Source: Pachypanchax playfairii (taxonomy: Eukaryota > Chordata > Actinopteri > Cyprinodontiformes > Aplocheilidae). Taken from it: a DNA stretch of 64,000 nt. The DNA lies in NCBI GenBank assembly GCA_006937955.1, contig SSNP01000145.1, positions 633,356-697,355 on the forward strand, written 5' to 3'. Shown here in pieces: positions 1-12,190 of the stretch; within the stretch, counting starts at the first letter, position 1; every line of letters starts with the position of its first letter. Both the position numbers and the translations under genes were made by a program. A model generated the notes under the pieces. That model ran no database searches, had not been told where the DNA came from, and saw only the letters and a list, made by a program, of their open reading frames with translations.

Positions 1-514
1 TGTTACTTTTAAAAAGTGGTAGCTTAACATTTCTACTTCCCCAGGCTGTGTTTAAGAAGTCAGAGAGAGTTTACTGCCCACACCTCTGTAGTTAACCTCA
101 ACTGGTGACCAGAGAAGGATTATTGTCTTAGGAAGGTAAGTTCGGGTTTATCTCTGCATGTCAACAAGCTGCTTCACTTTTTTCACTATAGTACATTGCT
201 GGAAGCTGCTCGACAGAAATTTGCTCAGAAAAATGCAGAAAGATTTTGATCCTTTTGTTGTTGTTTTTTTCTTATTGATCCACTTTTAATGAGAAAAATC
301 TTCCAGAGAGAAATACCAGCAGAAATAAACACTTATGTAGCTTCAATCCAAGAGTGAGTGTTCCTGTTGAGTTTTAAGGATTGTGAAATTAAAAAAAAAA
401 AAAACAACAAAAAAAGCAACTGAAAAAAACCTTCCTTGCCAATTTTAGACAGTGTATAATATAACAGTTTCACTAATCGTGCATCTGCTTAGTTCAAATT
501 CTTATTTAGATCAT

Positions 515-1039
515 TTAGGCCATTTCATACAAATTTCAAGACTTTGTGGTTATTTCTTAAGTATTAACCAGTAATATGAAACATTTTATATCTATTCGGC
601 TGGTTCCGTCAGGCTTCAGGCAGCAGCTCGTTCATATTCATTATTTGAATTTGCTGGACTCTGATTGGCTAACAAACTAGCCTATGAGAGCAAGGTATAC
701 TGTTTCCTGCCCCGCTGCGCATGGCAACATCAGACGTCGTGTCTTCCTGTTTGCTACGTCTTATGCTAACAGCTTTTAGCCAGCAGCATGCTAGGTGTGG
801 TTTCAACTGCGGGAGCTGATGAATACTAACGAACAAAGGAGTTGTGATGAAACAGATACAGGCTGTTTGAACTCAGAAGAACACTGGTGTTATCACCACC
901 TGCGTAGTTTGAAAGATAAAAACTAAAAGAGAAGTTATTGACCAGGTGTCACCCATTATGAAGGTAAGAACACCTGTGGAGCTAAAATATTCAACAGAAA
1001 CCTCAGAAAAACTGTTTTTAATGGAAGGGGCCTCTTTAA
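515..1039 (+). repeat. TTAA-ended nonautonomous DNA transposon, copy A (Kolobok-like?)
   Basis: This segment closely resembles, in reverse orientation, 43432-43984. Shared blocks include the stretch around GACTCTGATTGGCTAACAAA and the end AGGGGCCTCTTTAA. The right end carries TTAA; the left end (TTAGGCCATTTCATAC) is eroded. Ends of the form TTAAAGAGGCC and a TTAA target suggest a Kolobok or piggyBac-type nonautonomous element. The superfamily is inference. Confidence 0.65.
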
Positions 1040-4000
1040 GCTAAATTCATTGGATAATAAAAACTTTTTGTATTTGAATTTTATAATGTACTGTAATTTC
1101 TACAGAATTCTATGGAGGAGGGTTTGGAAGCACGAACAGATGCAGCACTTCATGTACCAATATTTCTGCTGTAATAACAGCGTAATGCAAAATCTGAACT
1201 ATTTCTATAGGAGGTGCTATAGTTTTTCAGCGTGCAGCGTTTTTCACTCATTGCTTCTGGCTTAATTAAAGGCCCATTTTAATAGATAAACAATTATTTG
1301 TCTACTTAAATTTAAAATCTATTTAATATATTATTCCCTGATATTTTTTAACTGAAAAAGTAATTCCTTACAAATTAGATCATAAAAGCCCAAGATGTGA
1401 GACTTGGCTAAGCTTTCCTCAGGTCAAACAGAACGTATTATGTGATCTGATGCAAGTTCAAAGACGACATATCCAAACCTAGAAAAGGTTTATTACTTAA
1501 TATGCATGAAAATGGGAATTAGGAAGAACACACAGTCACCTTGTCAAGCCTACATGGCTGCTGTGGTATGATGCAAGTGTCAGCACAGCTAGTCATTAAA
1601 ATGCATCTCGCTACCGCCCATGAGATGGTCACCCCACAAACACTCTCTGCAATACAGTTCAAAGGCCCTCACACACACAATCTCATGGTTAAGGCTTTAT
1701 CCTCGCTCCTCCTCTGTGCTTTACTCTCATCTTCACAGAATCACTCAGTGCCTTTTCCTCTCTTTTCCCTCAGTGTATGATCTGATCTGAGCTGCGCCAA
1801 GTTGAGCTGGCCTGAATAAAAGAGGCTAAGAAACCCCTGAATGAGTTGACCTTCTCTCCAAAATATATAAAAAAAAGTGAGAGAGAGCAAGGACACTGGT
1901 AACATAGCTGACCCAAAACCCGATAACCCCGTTCCACTCTATGCATTCCAATTAGATCGATGCATACGTTGAATGTAATGGAGCAGATTCAGGCCAAAAT
2001 ACTCATCAGGAAAAGAGAAGAGTTGATTCAAAGGGCATAAAAAGTACAAATCCAGGGTTTCCCAGATTTTTCTTTTGATTTTTTTTGTCTTTATCTATTA
2101 AAGGGATCTTGGGTTGGAACCATAATGGAGCGCAGTATGGTTCAAAATGTGAATGATGGTACACCTTGTTCTTTAAAGCAGAAATTCAGAGTTTTTTCTC
2201 AGAGGGCACCACTGAGTTGAAAAAAATGTGTTGCACCTTTAAGTCCCGCCCTTATGTTTCCGCAACAACATAGCACATGCGCCACCTTTGTTACCTTTGG
2301 CTCTTTTTTACCATTCACTCTGTTTGTGTCCTGAGATGTTGTCCTGCTACAGTCACATCAACCTTATACTTTAATAATATTATCAGCTGTGGTCACAGGA
2401 ACATGAAGCTGATTTTAGATGATCTAGTGGCCTTAAACATGTAAATCTAAACCCTTCTCTGAGCTCCTCAGACAGCTGTGGTTTTAGCTCTATCTGGCTC
2501 ATGTTCAGTGTGGTGCACCAGAGGCTGTTTTTGTTGCAACATCACGTTTACCTGAAAATTTAAAATCCTTTCAAAAAAAGAATGTAAACCTTCATACGAG
2601 TAAAAGTTTGATTGGCTTGATCGACATCTTTAGAACACATGTATCATTATTTACACTAAAAAACTACAGACAGCCAACATATTTAGCTATTTGGGTTGGC
2701 ATCAGTGCATCAGGACACGAGAGGGGAACTCTGATTTATTTTTTTAATTCATGGTACAAAGGGAGACTCAGACAAAGGGCATCAGAAGCCCATATAAGCA
2801 CTATAACCTAATAAAAATCTACCACAACATGATGAGTGCTGGTGTGTTCTATAAATCTAAATGCAGCTTCTGAATCACTTTAAGAACAGCTGCTTCCAAA
2901 TTGAGCTGAAAGATAAAGAACAGAAACAAAAGTGAGAGAGGACGGATATAGACATCACAAGCTGCGCTGTCCATTCTGAGGAGAGGTAGAAAAACTAAAT
3001 CCTAGAGAGAAAAGGGGAGAAGAAGAAGCAGAAAATGAGCACATGAGAGCAGCAGATGGAACAGAAAAGACAGAAGTGGGAGTTTTTAGAAACAGCTAAA
3101 TCTGGAAAATGGTACAGATGATGGTCTTTGTCTCCATCCCATCACAGAAAAACCTGCGGGAGTATTTAGATCACACATTTTGGTTACGTTGTATAGTGAT
3201 GACAGTGTTAAGAGCCTGACAGCTTTAGGTTTGAGGAGTTTAAATGAAATGTGGTTGAACACTCTGGGAGTTAAAGCTTCTCTGTGGATGTCCTCAAACA
3301 GATTAAGATTAGAGTTCCACTCATAACGTTCTCACTTTTCGTATCAAAAGCAAACATTTTGATATAAAATGACACGACTTTGTCAGGATGATGACGATAC
3401 CGGATTAACTGACATGCAGCTGGAAGATGCAGCTAAAAAATAGCATCTAACAGATGAAAAAGTTTCAAATTTACTGAAAATCTGAGACTTTCATTTATAA
3501 GATTTTGTTTTAAAGATTATTGCTTGTAAACATGTACATTTGTAAATGCATGTATTTCAATATTTATACATTTAAAGCAACTGATCTGCAGAGCTAACGC
3601 CAAAAATGTTACATTTTTTATATTTTTATAAAAATAAAAATAGACTGTACTAATCCAAACAAACAAAGGAGCCTAACTGCATAGAAATAGTTAAATGGGA
3701 ACAAAATGTAGAACATTTCATTACAATTCCATGAAGATAAACAAAAATTAGAATTTTATGACCCAAACGCTCAATTTGGAGAAACAGATTTCAATCCAAT
3801 GACAAATTAACAGCTAGTCCAAGTAGAACGAGATCAAACTAAATTAAAACAACTCCAGTTCCAAAAATCTATAGCAGATCATCTGAATACTTTATCCTGC
3901 TTTCAATTTCACTTTACAAGGTTATTCTGACCAAAATGTGAGGACATTCCCACAGGAAGCATCTCACCTGTTTGCAAATAACCACAGTTATTCAAATTTC

Positions 4001-5124
4001 TATCTAAAACTTTTCTACAGAACCCCAACTTAGATATGAAGTATTTTTTTAAGACAAATACTTCTAGACAGTTTGTGCTTTTTAAGGAGAAATACATTTA
4101 GCAAACTAAAACATGTTTCAGAGCTTGAATTTGAGCAGATAAGAAGAATAAAACTACCCAGAAGCTGCTTCTTTTCTAAATGTCAAGGTTTTAATTGATT
4201 TTATTACTTTTAGCAGAGATGGCTCAACAGTCTATTGTCCACTTATTCATTGTTTTCTTATTATTTTAATTAGCTTTCTATAAACAAATAGTCAAAGACA
4301 ACATACCTCTAAAAAAATGAAATCACGGTTACATACAAATAACCTGATATAATAACATCCCAGATGCCCCCGGGGGGGGGGGGGGGGGGTATAGGGTTGG
4401 GGGGGTCTTCGTCTTTCTCCTTTATGTCTAACCACAAACACTCTTCCCTAAGAGTGTCTCCTTATCCTTTTTATTCATTTCCAACAAAAAGCCACTCTGC
4501 ATGTGATGCTCAGCAGTGATGAACAACATTGCGTCCAAGTTTTCTGCAGCTCTCGTTTCACTTTCCAAAATATTACAAAAAAAAGACGAGCAGCTTATTC
4601 CTGTTGAGGGTTTGAATAGAAGTGGTTCTGTTTTGAGGTTGACATTAGAGGTATGTGTTGCATCACCACCTGGTTACAGTTTTCTTATCACTGTAACCTC
4701 ACTGATCAATGTCAAGCTTTTACTGTTTAACATAAATCTCAGCTTGTTCAGGCACAGTGTAGGTAGAAACCCTTTTTGCTGAGAGTTTTAGTGACATTGG
4801 GGTTCAGGGATTCGCCTGTCCTTTATGTAGAATAAGAAACTCTGTAAAATATTGTCAACACAGAAAAAAAGGTTCTCCAAGACAGAATTAATTTTTTATT
4901 TCTAAAAATATCGTAAATGCAGCACTGTGTTCTAGTCTTTATCAACATGAAAACACAGAACAATTTAAAACGCTATAACTTTGTGTGTGCGTGCGCGGCA
5001 TTGTACGCCTGCCACAAAAAGAAACCAAAAACTGGTAAGGTGATACTGAGCATGTGCATGAAGCAACATGCTGCGACTGAACTGTAAACACAAGAAGACA
5101 ATGAAGATCTGTCTTAGGTTAGGT
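1040..5124. other. Intronic sequence without a recognised element
   Basis: About 4 kb of AT-rich sequence with only short, unconvincing open frames on both strands. No splice-bounded exon, RNA gene or recognised transposon was seen, apart from the G-run listed separately. A block near 2215-2290 has the look of a dispersed repeat but could not be assigned. Confidence 0.4.
4367..4389 (+). repeat. C5-G18 homopolymer tract
   Basis: Five C residues are followed by 18 consecutive G residues, then a further G-rich run. Such tracts can form G-quadruplexes and are often miscounted in assemblies; the exact length should not be trusted. Confidence 0.9.
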
Positions 5125-5129
5125 TAAAG

Positions 5130-5300
5130 GCAGGATTATGACATCATTGTTTTCAAAAGATTGCATTTTGGCTGTCCACATAAAAATGCACGGATGGCAC
5201 TTGAAGTCTTTTTCACTCAGACACCCGTTTTTGGAAAAACGGTGTTTCCATGTGGACGCAACACTGAAGCAGTAAACAACTTGCATACAAACAAAACACC
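5130..5300 (-). repeat. Partial dispersed fish repeat
   Basis: The motif around GGTGTTTCCATGTGGACG, with runs such as GTTTTTGGAAAAACG, resembles a family of fish MITEs recalled from general knowledge. Ends are not visible, so boundaries and class are uncertain. Confidence 0.3.
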
Positions 5301-5445
5301 ATTTCAGTAGCAAATGAGGTTCCACTGGGACACACTACAGAACTGTTCTATTAAGAACATTTATCACAAATACTAGTGGATTATTGTCTAACTTGATTTT
5401 TTAAGTTATATCATGCTTGATATTATTATCAATTTACATTAAAAA

Positions 5446-6098
5446 TAGGGCTGGGACTCGATTAAAAATTTTAATCTAATTAATTAGAGGCTTTGTAATT
5501 AATTAATCAAAATTAATCGCATTTTAATCGCATATAAATATTTGACCAGAGAACAGTGAGAATTTTTTTCAAACGGATTTTTAGTATACCATTGAATCAT
5601 GACTGAATACACATAAGCTTAAGCAACAAAATATTGTTTATTTTTGTTCAACCAAGTCCAACAGACCAGTGCATTAAGTGTAGAAAATGTCTACACTTGT
5701 ACTCGGAGTCGGGCTAACGTCCACGCTAGCTGCTATATGTTTAACATTGAGGTGATACTTCAGGCCCGATGTGCTGCGGTGATGTGCAAATTCCTTGCTG
5801 CATAGCTTGCACACACACATGCTCTTATCCACGCTTCCATCCAGTCATTTTTTATAACAAAACTTCCCATCCACGGGGCCAATCAAAGTGGTCGCTTCTT
5901 CATTCATGTTCACTGTGGTTTGTTGTTGTCCTAAATAATGAACGCTGGTAGGTGCTCCAGTATAATCGGTCCGCTGAAACTCATGAGAGATGTTCTGCGA
6001 TGCTTAAATAAGTGCGATTAAAATGCGTTAAAAAAAATTAACGCGTTATTTTTGTGTAATTAATTAATCTTAATTAACGCGTTAAAGTCCCGGCCCTA
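5446..6098 (-). mobile_element. hAT-type nonautonomous element with BED zinc-finger relic
   Basis: The 653-bp element starts TAGGGCTGGGACT and ends AGTCCCGGCCCTA, near-perfect terminal inverted repeats. It is flanked by a perfect 8-bp target duplication, ATTAAAAA at 5438-5445 and 6099-6106, the length typical of hAT transposons. Subterminal sequence is rich in TTAACGCG and AATTAAT motifs. On the minus strand, 5706-5832 translates to a recognisable BED-type zinc finger (CKLC near its start and YHLNVKH near its end, giving a C2H2 arrangement), the DNA-binding domain found at the start of many hAT transposases. The catalytic region is missing, so this is an internally deleted copy. The intact duplication points to a fairly young insertion. 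Confidence 0.88.
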
Positions 6099-6149
6099 AT
6101 TAAAAAGCATCTCAAAGTTACTTAAAATACTTACGTTTTTTGCAAACTA

Positions 6150-6633
6150 TGCCCCTTTTCCACTGGAGTTGGTACAGTAAGGAACCGGACGGTTGTGTTT
6201 CCATTACCATCTTGGGCATGGGCGTGCTTAGCTTAGCAAGTGGCGCAAAAGGTCTAACCAAGATGTCATTCGTAATCGATACAAGAGTAGTAAACAAAAG
6301 CGGCCGTGTGCATTAAGAGCGGGTAACAATAACGGAGGACATCCAGTTATTTTTGTATTTCGTACTCCGACTGTGGCTTTTTCAGAAGAAAAAAACTCTT
6401 TGCATGAAATGCGAGAAGACGTTGCATTTGAGGTCGATCAGATGAGATTCTGTGACATCACTTCACGTGAACACCATCAGGCCAATCAGTCCGTGGGCGT
6501 GTCGGGTAACTTTGGACTGAGACAGAGGTGGTAAAAAAAAAGAGGTCATGTCGGCCACGAAAAAGATAATGAAAAGGCACCAGAACAGGTCTGAACTTAC
6601 CCGTTCTGTATCAACCCTAGTGGAAAAGGGGCA
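6150..6633. mobile_element. PIF/Harbinger-like MITE
   Basis: The 484-bp element has inverted ends TGCCCCTTTTCCACTGGAGT and the reverse complement of CCTAGTGGAAAAGGGGCA, and is flanked by CTA on both sides (6147-6149, 6634-6636). A 3-bp target duplication fits PIF/Harbinger elements, although CTA is not the preferred TWA site. No transposase is encoded. It lies 51 bp from the hAT element ending at 6098. Confidence 0.65.
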
Positions 6634-6799
6634 CTAGTGGACAAGTACAGAGCCGGTTCAGAAAAAATTGCAAATGTTCTTATCAAGTTCATTATGATTC
6701 AGTTAATCATTTGTGTGATTTCTAGTTAAATTGCTAGATTTCCCTCTAAAATTAGTCATTTTCTCATCAGCAACAGGCTGTACAAACTGAACCTCCTGT

Positions 6800-7376
6800 T
6801 CAAATCAAATCAAATCAAAAATACTTTATTAATCCCCGAAGGGAAATTCAAGTGTTGTTGTAGCTCAGTTCTTTTTCAGGGAGCCATAGAGAGTTCTAGC
6901 TGTGGACAGGAAGGATCTCCTGTAGAGGGTTCTAGCTGTGGACAGGAAGGATCTCCCGTAGCGGTCTGTGCTGCAGCGGATTATGAAAAATCTTCTGACT
7001 GTTGTTGAGTTACTGTGTTCTGAAGAGGATGATGAGGGTTTTCCATCATGTTCTTCATCCTCCTTTGGACAATCAACTCAAGAGACTCCAGTTCAGTCTC
7101 CAGGACAGAATCAGTCCTCCTTATCAATCTCCTGTCACATACTCTGATGCTCCGCCCCCAACAGGTAACTGCAGATGTGATCAGCTGACAAACTCCTCTT
7201 CTTTTTTCGCTCCTCTTCAAATCTCTGTCTGTCCGTATTGTTTGAAAGCCAGACAGAGACACACTGGAGTCCAGGATATGTCCCTTTAGCCATGTCTCAG
7301 TGAAACACATGATGCTGCATTTCAACAGAGTTTCAAGTTCCACTGCTTCCAAGAAAATAAAACAGGAAAAGTCCAA
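6800..7376 (-). mobile_element. APE-type non-LTR retrotransposon, internally deleted
   Basis: Read on the minus strand, the 131-codon frame at 6981-7376 joins two parts of a LINE. The first half contains the endonuclease-like stretch CFTETWLKGHILDSSVSLSG followed by an RTDRD...KRRG block, as in apurinic endonuclease domains of fish LINEs. The second half (around RLIRRTDSVLETELESLELI and NPHHPLQNTV) resembles the extreme C-terminus of the same type of protein. The reverse transcriptase between them is missing. The 3' untranslated part holds an imperfect tandem duplication of about 34 bp (6890-6960) and the common fish LINE tail TTTCCCTTCGGGGATTAATA, followed by a (TGATT)n end. The clade was not assigned. 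Confidence 0.7.
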
Positions 7377-9101
7377 ATGGAGAGCAGAAATTAGAGATAA
7401 TCTGTCACTGTCCCTCCTCCTGGGGGGTTCTTGACTCCGCCATTATGGCTGAAAGTGATTTGACAAGATTTGTCTGAAAATAATATTTAAATGACCAACT
7501 GAGTTCACCAATGTTTAAAAAATATAAGTAACTCTGTTGATTGCTAGTTACACAATACACAGCAAACTTTTCCCATCCATCATGGTGGAATAAACATTCT
7601 TGATGATGTTATGACCGAGACCCTATACGTTCTGTATCTGTTCCCACCTTGGTGTGTTGGATTCTAGGGGTAACACGGGGCAACGGGAATCAGATGAAAA
7701 GTAAAAGACATTGAATAACTAGATCTGACTGTCAATCAGACATTTTTACTTCCATTATGCCGTCCCTGCTGATTTCAGACACAGATCCACAGAGACCCGT
7801 TTAAGTGCTCTTCCACTCTGATAGCTTTTTAAGGGGATTAATACTTTTTGAGTGGGTTTTTGTAAAATATGCATGATCATCAGTATCCTTCTGCAGCTGA
7901 CAACAGTTGGTATATTCTCTGTCTGGAGAAAATAGAGGAATAAGTTTATGTGAAGAGTTACTTTCATATCATTTACAAAGCCAAAAAAAGTTGCAGTGTT
8001 TGAAGTGTGTGCTTTGTTACAAAGTTTTTACACCCTAATACGCTTGTACTAGACAGCGTGTCCCACTCAAGACCATCAAAGATGCAAAAAAATGGATTGT
8101 ATTTCAAGGCTCGACAATGATGGAAAAAAAACGTCAATGTAGTTTTCAATTCCAAGGTTCCAACATCACCTGACGTTCACCCATATGCTTGTAGGTGTTA
8201 AGTCAGTCCCATACTGTATAAGTGATGGAAGAAGGTCAAGATCTGTCGTCACCAGTACTCCAAAAAGATGTTCTTATTCCCCAACCTGTCCGGACGTGTC
8301 AAGACAAATCAAGTTCAAGATACAAATAAAGTCACCAGAGTCGCACTTCAACCCGAGGTGTAAGAGGAAATACGGTTCAAAAGGTTTCAAACCAAATTAT
8401 CAGGATAAAGAAACAGCTTTTACACTACGGTAAATTAAAAAGCTTTCATCTTTAACCCAAATTCATTCAAACTATTTGTTCTTTTTTAATTGTCTAAGTA
8501 AACATACACATTTATATGTCTATTAGTTTAAAGGATGACAGAAAAAGCTTCCTTGAAATGTATTAGTGTGGAGCAGGCTGTGCTCAGCTGGACCAGAACC
8601 CAGAAAAGACCAGAATACATCAGGCAAAGAGCAAAGAACGCCTGGAGATTTTCAGCTCAAATGTAAACAAATTCAAAGTCAATATCATGGATCGGCAACA
8701 TTAAATTAAAACTTAAGTAGGTCACAAAAGCAGGCCTGCTTCTCAGGTTAAGGCAGGAAGTCCAATATTTATTTGTCTCTTCCAGGCCTGCGTTGTATCT
8801 AACAAGGCTTGATGTGACATTTTCTAAAGTCAATAACTTGGCCGGTCAGATTTTTGTTTCAATCGCCGAAGGGTGTGTTGACAGTCACTCATGTAAATCA
8901 CAGAATTTATGAGTCTCAGCTAGAATGGCTGAAATGAACATCAACATTTTAAAAGATTTTCTTTTCTTCCATCATTTTTTTGGCCTGATTTAACTATTTA
9001 CTACATATGGCAGAGTTTTCCAACTACTCCTAATCATCTGGAGTTTGTGTTGTCCGTCCGTCCATCACCACACATCCACAGTTGGGTCAAGGTGGTAACT
9101 G
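7377..9101. other. Intronic sequence without a recognised element
   Basis: Short open frames only on both strands; no splice-bounded exon or transposon terminus was recognised. Confidence 0.4.
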
Positions 9102-9502
9102 CACTCTCAGAAATAGAGGTACGAGACAAGGACATTTTTGTACCTATAGGTAAATTGTTTTAAAATGTTCCCTTAAAAGTACAATATTGGTATTTAAAAG
9201 GCCAGAAATGCCCCTTAGAGTGTTCAAATTGATATAAAGTACAAATTTGTACCATTTCAACTGCATCTGCAACCCTGGCCAAGGCTGGTTAAACTCTGTT
9301 TTATTAAGTTTCATCCATCATTTTCAATATTATGTTTCCGAATGTTGGTTTTAAACTTCAAAATGTGGCATAATTTTACTGTTTTAGTGGAACAACTTCA
9401 TAAGGTACAAAAGTGGACCTGGACTACAGGGTACACCCCCAGTGACAAGAATTTGTACCCTTCTTGTCGCACTGTTCCACTAAAATAGTAAAATTATGCC
9501 AC
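9102..9502. mobile_element. Foldback MITE, truncated copy of the 23339-23937 family
   Basis: The left terminus CACTCTCAGAAATAGAGGTA and the following roughly 380 bp match the complete element at 23339-23937, with scattered differences. The central segment (CAGGGTACACCCCCAGTGAC) lies in the opposite orientation relative to that copy, as expected when a palindromic element recombines internally. The second arm stops at about 9502, so the right terminus is lost. Confidence 0.75.
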
Positions 9503-10500
9503 GGTATATCGCAAAAGATAAGATATAATCCGTCCCTATTCCCAAGGTGCTCACCTGGGGTTGGGCCAAGGGTTGTCTCAAAGTGGGAAGTACCAGAAAT
9601 CCTCAAAAGGGGGTAAAGACCAGGAGGTATCCTAATCACAGACCTTATCCACCTCAACTGACTTCTTTCAATGAGGAGGAGCAGCGGCTTTAGCCTGGAA
9701 GAAGCCCCAGACTTATTTCTAAGGCTCAGATTCTCATTCTTTTAGACACAAACTCTCATGACCACAGTTAGGGGTCGGAGCACAGACAGACTGTTAAGTT
9801 AAGAGTTTTGCCTTCCAGCTCAGCTTCTGGTTAACAATTACAATCTGCTGTTTAATTGACTCCTTTATGGTTCGCGTTTACGGTCCCTGTTAGCAAAACA
9901 AAGGAATGCTTGAGCCTCAAGGCAGCGGTTTTCACATTTTACAGTTTCCCCATAATAACAAACAGGCTCAAAGAAAACATCTGCATTATGCACGACAACA
10001 TTATTAATATGAAGCCATCAAAGACCAGAAAAGAGCCGGTGCTGCAGCTAAGTCGCAAACCCCATCCTCCTGGCTTGCTGTGAAAGTCCAATCACCAGCG
10101 AAAGCAAATGAACAAATAAATAAGTAAACATCATAAAAAAAAATGCACCGTACAGACATAAGCATAAATAAGTGAAAAAGTTGCTTGGGCAAATACAGAG
10201 AAAGTTATTTCTTATCAAAGAAATACAAAACCAGACATTAATTATTCATGCTCCTATCCTCAATACACACACACACACAGTTGCTTCATTGGTCAGTCTA
10301 ACAGGAATCTGGACATAGCTCTTATCATTATTCACACAGTGGGCAGCATTAAGGCTCATGTCCAATTATTGGAGATTTTTCCATCCGCTGCAATTGATGT
10401 TTCTGGAAAGAACCGGCTCTGGGAATTTCTCTTGGCACTCGTACGAGTTTTAAATCAGTTAAAGCTGCAGAAGGTTCCGTTTTATGTTTCTCTGTTAAAT
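9503..10500. other. Intronic sequence without a recognised element
   Basis: Nothing recognisable apart from a short (CA)n tract near 10264-10281. Confidence 0.4.
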
Positions 10501-11066
10501 ATGGTGCTGTGAAAAAATACTAACCCCCTCACAAATTTCTTCTTTTTCTGTCACACTACAACACAACAGTGTTTATAAATGGGGATTTTATTTGCGTGTT
10601 TGTAACACGCTTGTCAGCAACAACAACAATCCAACATTTGAGATTTCTAACAATGAGTCTTTCAAGGACTGAAGGACCTTTGGCCTGTTCTGAATGACCT
10701 GTTTAAGGTCATGTCACGGCATCTCAGTTGGATTTAAGTCCAGACTCTGATCACTCTAAAACCTTCATTTTGTTTGTTTTGAGTCAGGTACAGCTGGACT
10801 TCCTGGTTTGCTTCAGATCCTTAACCTGAACAACATTTTATCTGATAGAAAACAAAATTCATGCTTTCATCAATTAGAAAGTCTTTCAAGACCATCACAC
10901 AACTGCCTCCATGTTTGACTGTCGGGCTGATGGGCACTAAATAGTTTCACAGAAGTCTGGGTGATCATCCAGATGTGAGATGGGCTTTTATGTTCTCTTT
11001 GGTCAGCATTGCTTCTTGAATCTTGGAACTCTCCCATGGAGGCCATCTTTAACCCAGGGTCTCTTT
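10501..11066 (-). mobile_element. Tc1/mariner transposase relic
   Basis: Read on the minus strand, the sequence carries degraded landmarks of a fish Tc1-like transposase: a GGCCTCCATGGGAGAGTTCC block, a region resembling the TVKHGG motif, and a C-terminal LDLNPTEMP resembling the DLNPIE motif that holds the last catalytic residue (about 10715-10755). The 3' end, reading TTTTTCACAGCACCAT at 10501-10520, matches a common fish Tc1 family terminus recalled from general knowledge. The copy has many stops and is cut on its 5' side by the adjoining L2 tail. Confidence 0.65.
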
Positions 11067-11078
11067 CTTATTGTTATC

Positions 11079-11100
11079 TACTACTACTACTACTACTACT
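11079..11100 (+). repeat. (TAC)n microsatellite at the 3' end of the L2 element
   Basis: About seven uninterrupted CTA/TAC units. On the minus strand they directly follow the L2 tail as (TAG)n, so they are the element's terminal microsatellite and not an independent locus. Confidence 0.9.
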
Positions 11101-12190
11101 ATCATTTAGCAGACGCTTTTATCCAAAGCGACTTACATTGAGAGAACATACAAGCAAGAAATCAAAGAGAAGGAAACAATATAAGGAGGCGGACTGTTTG
11201 GAGTCCAGTTTAATTCCGACGCTGATACATCAAGTGCATTTTTTTTTCCCCTTGTAGAGATAAACGCCCAAATCGCTATCATAAATCATAAATCAATTCC
11301 ACATTAAGATTGAAAGTGTTCTTTAAAGAGGTGAGTCTTAAGTCTGCTCTTAAAAGTAGCTGCCGACTCTGAGGATCGGACCGAGTTTGGTAGGTCATTC
11401 CACCATCGGGGGATAACAGAGGAGAAGAGTTTGGAACATGATCTCATGCCACGTTGTGGTGGAAGCGCTAGGCGTCTTTCAGCGGCTGAGCGTAGCTGAC
11501 GCGTGGGAATGTAGGTTTGGATGAAGGAGTGAAGGTAGGTAGGAGCTGTGTGTGTTAGAGTCTGGTAAGCCAGAAGCAGAGCTTTGTATTTGATGCGTGC
11601 TGCAACTGGAAGCCAGTGCAGAGAAATGAGCAGCGGAGTGACATGAGCCCTCTTGGGCTGGTTGAAGACCAGACGCACTGCTGCGTTCTGAATCATCTGC
11701 AGAGGTTTAACCGAGGACGCCGGAAGACCGGCCAGCAAAGAGTTGCAGTAGTCGATCCGGGACAAGACCAGGGCCTGGACCAGAAGCTGTGTGGTGTGGT
11801 CTGTGAGGAAGGCTCTGATTTTCCTGATGTTGTAAAGAGCGAATCGACATGAGCGAGCTACGGACTTAACCTGCTCCTTGAAGGACAGCTGGTTGTCCAG
11901 TATGACACCAAGGTTTCTGGCGGAGGTTTTGGGGAACAGCATGATGGAGTCAAGCTGCACGCTTATCTGAGGAGGTAAGTAGTTACTGGCAGGACAGACA
12001 ATGAGCTCAGTTTTGGACAGATTAAGCTGAAGGTGGCGATCCCTCATCCACGCCGAGATATCTGAGAGGCAGGCAGATATCCGCATTGAGACGGTGGTAT
12101 CGTCCGGAGGGAAATCTGAGGTGAACGAGACCTGCTGAGCTGTACATACAGGTCTGACATTCCTAGAAGTCAACAGTCTGGGTCCAGTCT
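11101..12190 (-). mobile_element. L2/Maui-clade LINE, 5'-truncated, with open 289-codon frame
   Basis: An open frame on the minus strand (11304-12173) encodes the C-terminal third of an L2-type reverse transcriptase. Motifs in order include LNLSKTEL, SARNLGVILDNQLSF, SRIDYCNSLLAGLP, IQNAAVRLV, LHWLPVAARIKYK and a C-terminal FKSRLKTHLF, all hallmarks of L2/CR1-group LINEs. The frame starts just after the region where the catalytic FADD-type motif should lie, so the element is truncated within the reverse transcriptase and lacks the endonuclease. The 3' tail (11101-11140) contains the AAAGCGTCTGCTAAATGA stem-loop sequence shared by L2 LINEs and their partner SINEs in fish. The open frame suggests a recent insertion, but the copy cannot move on its own. 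Confidence 0.9.
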
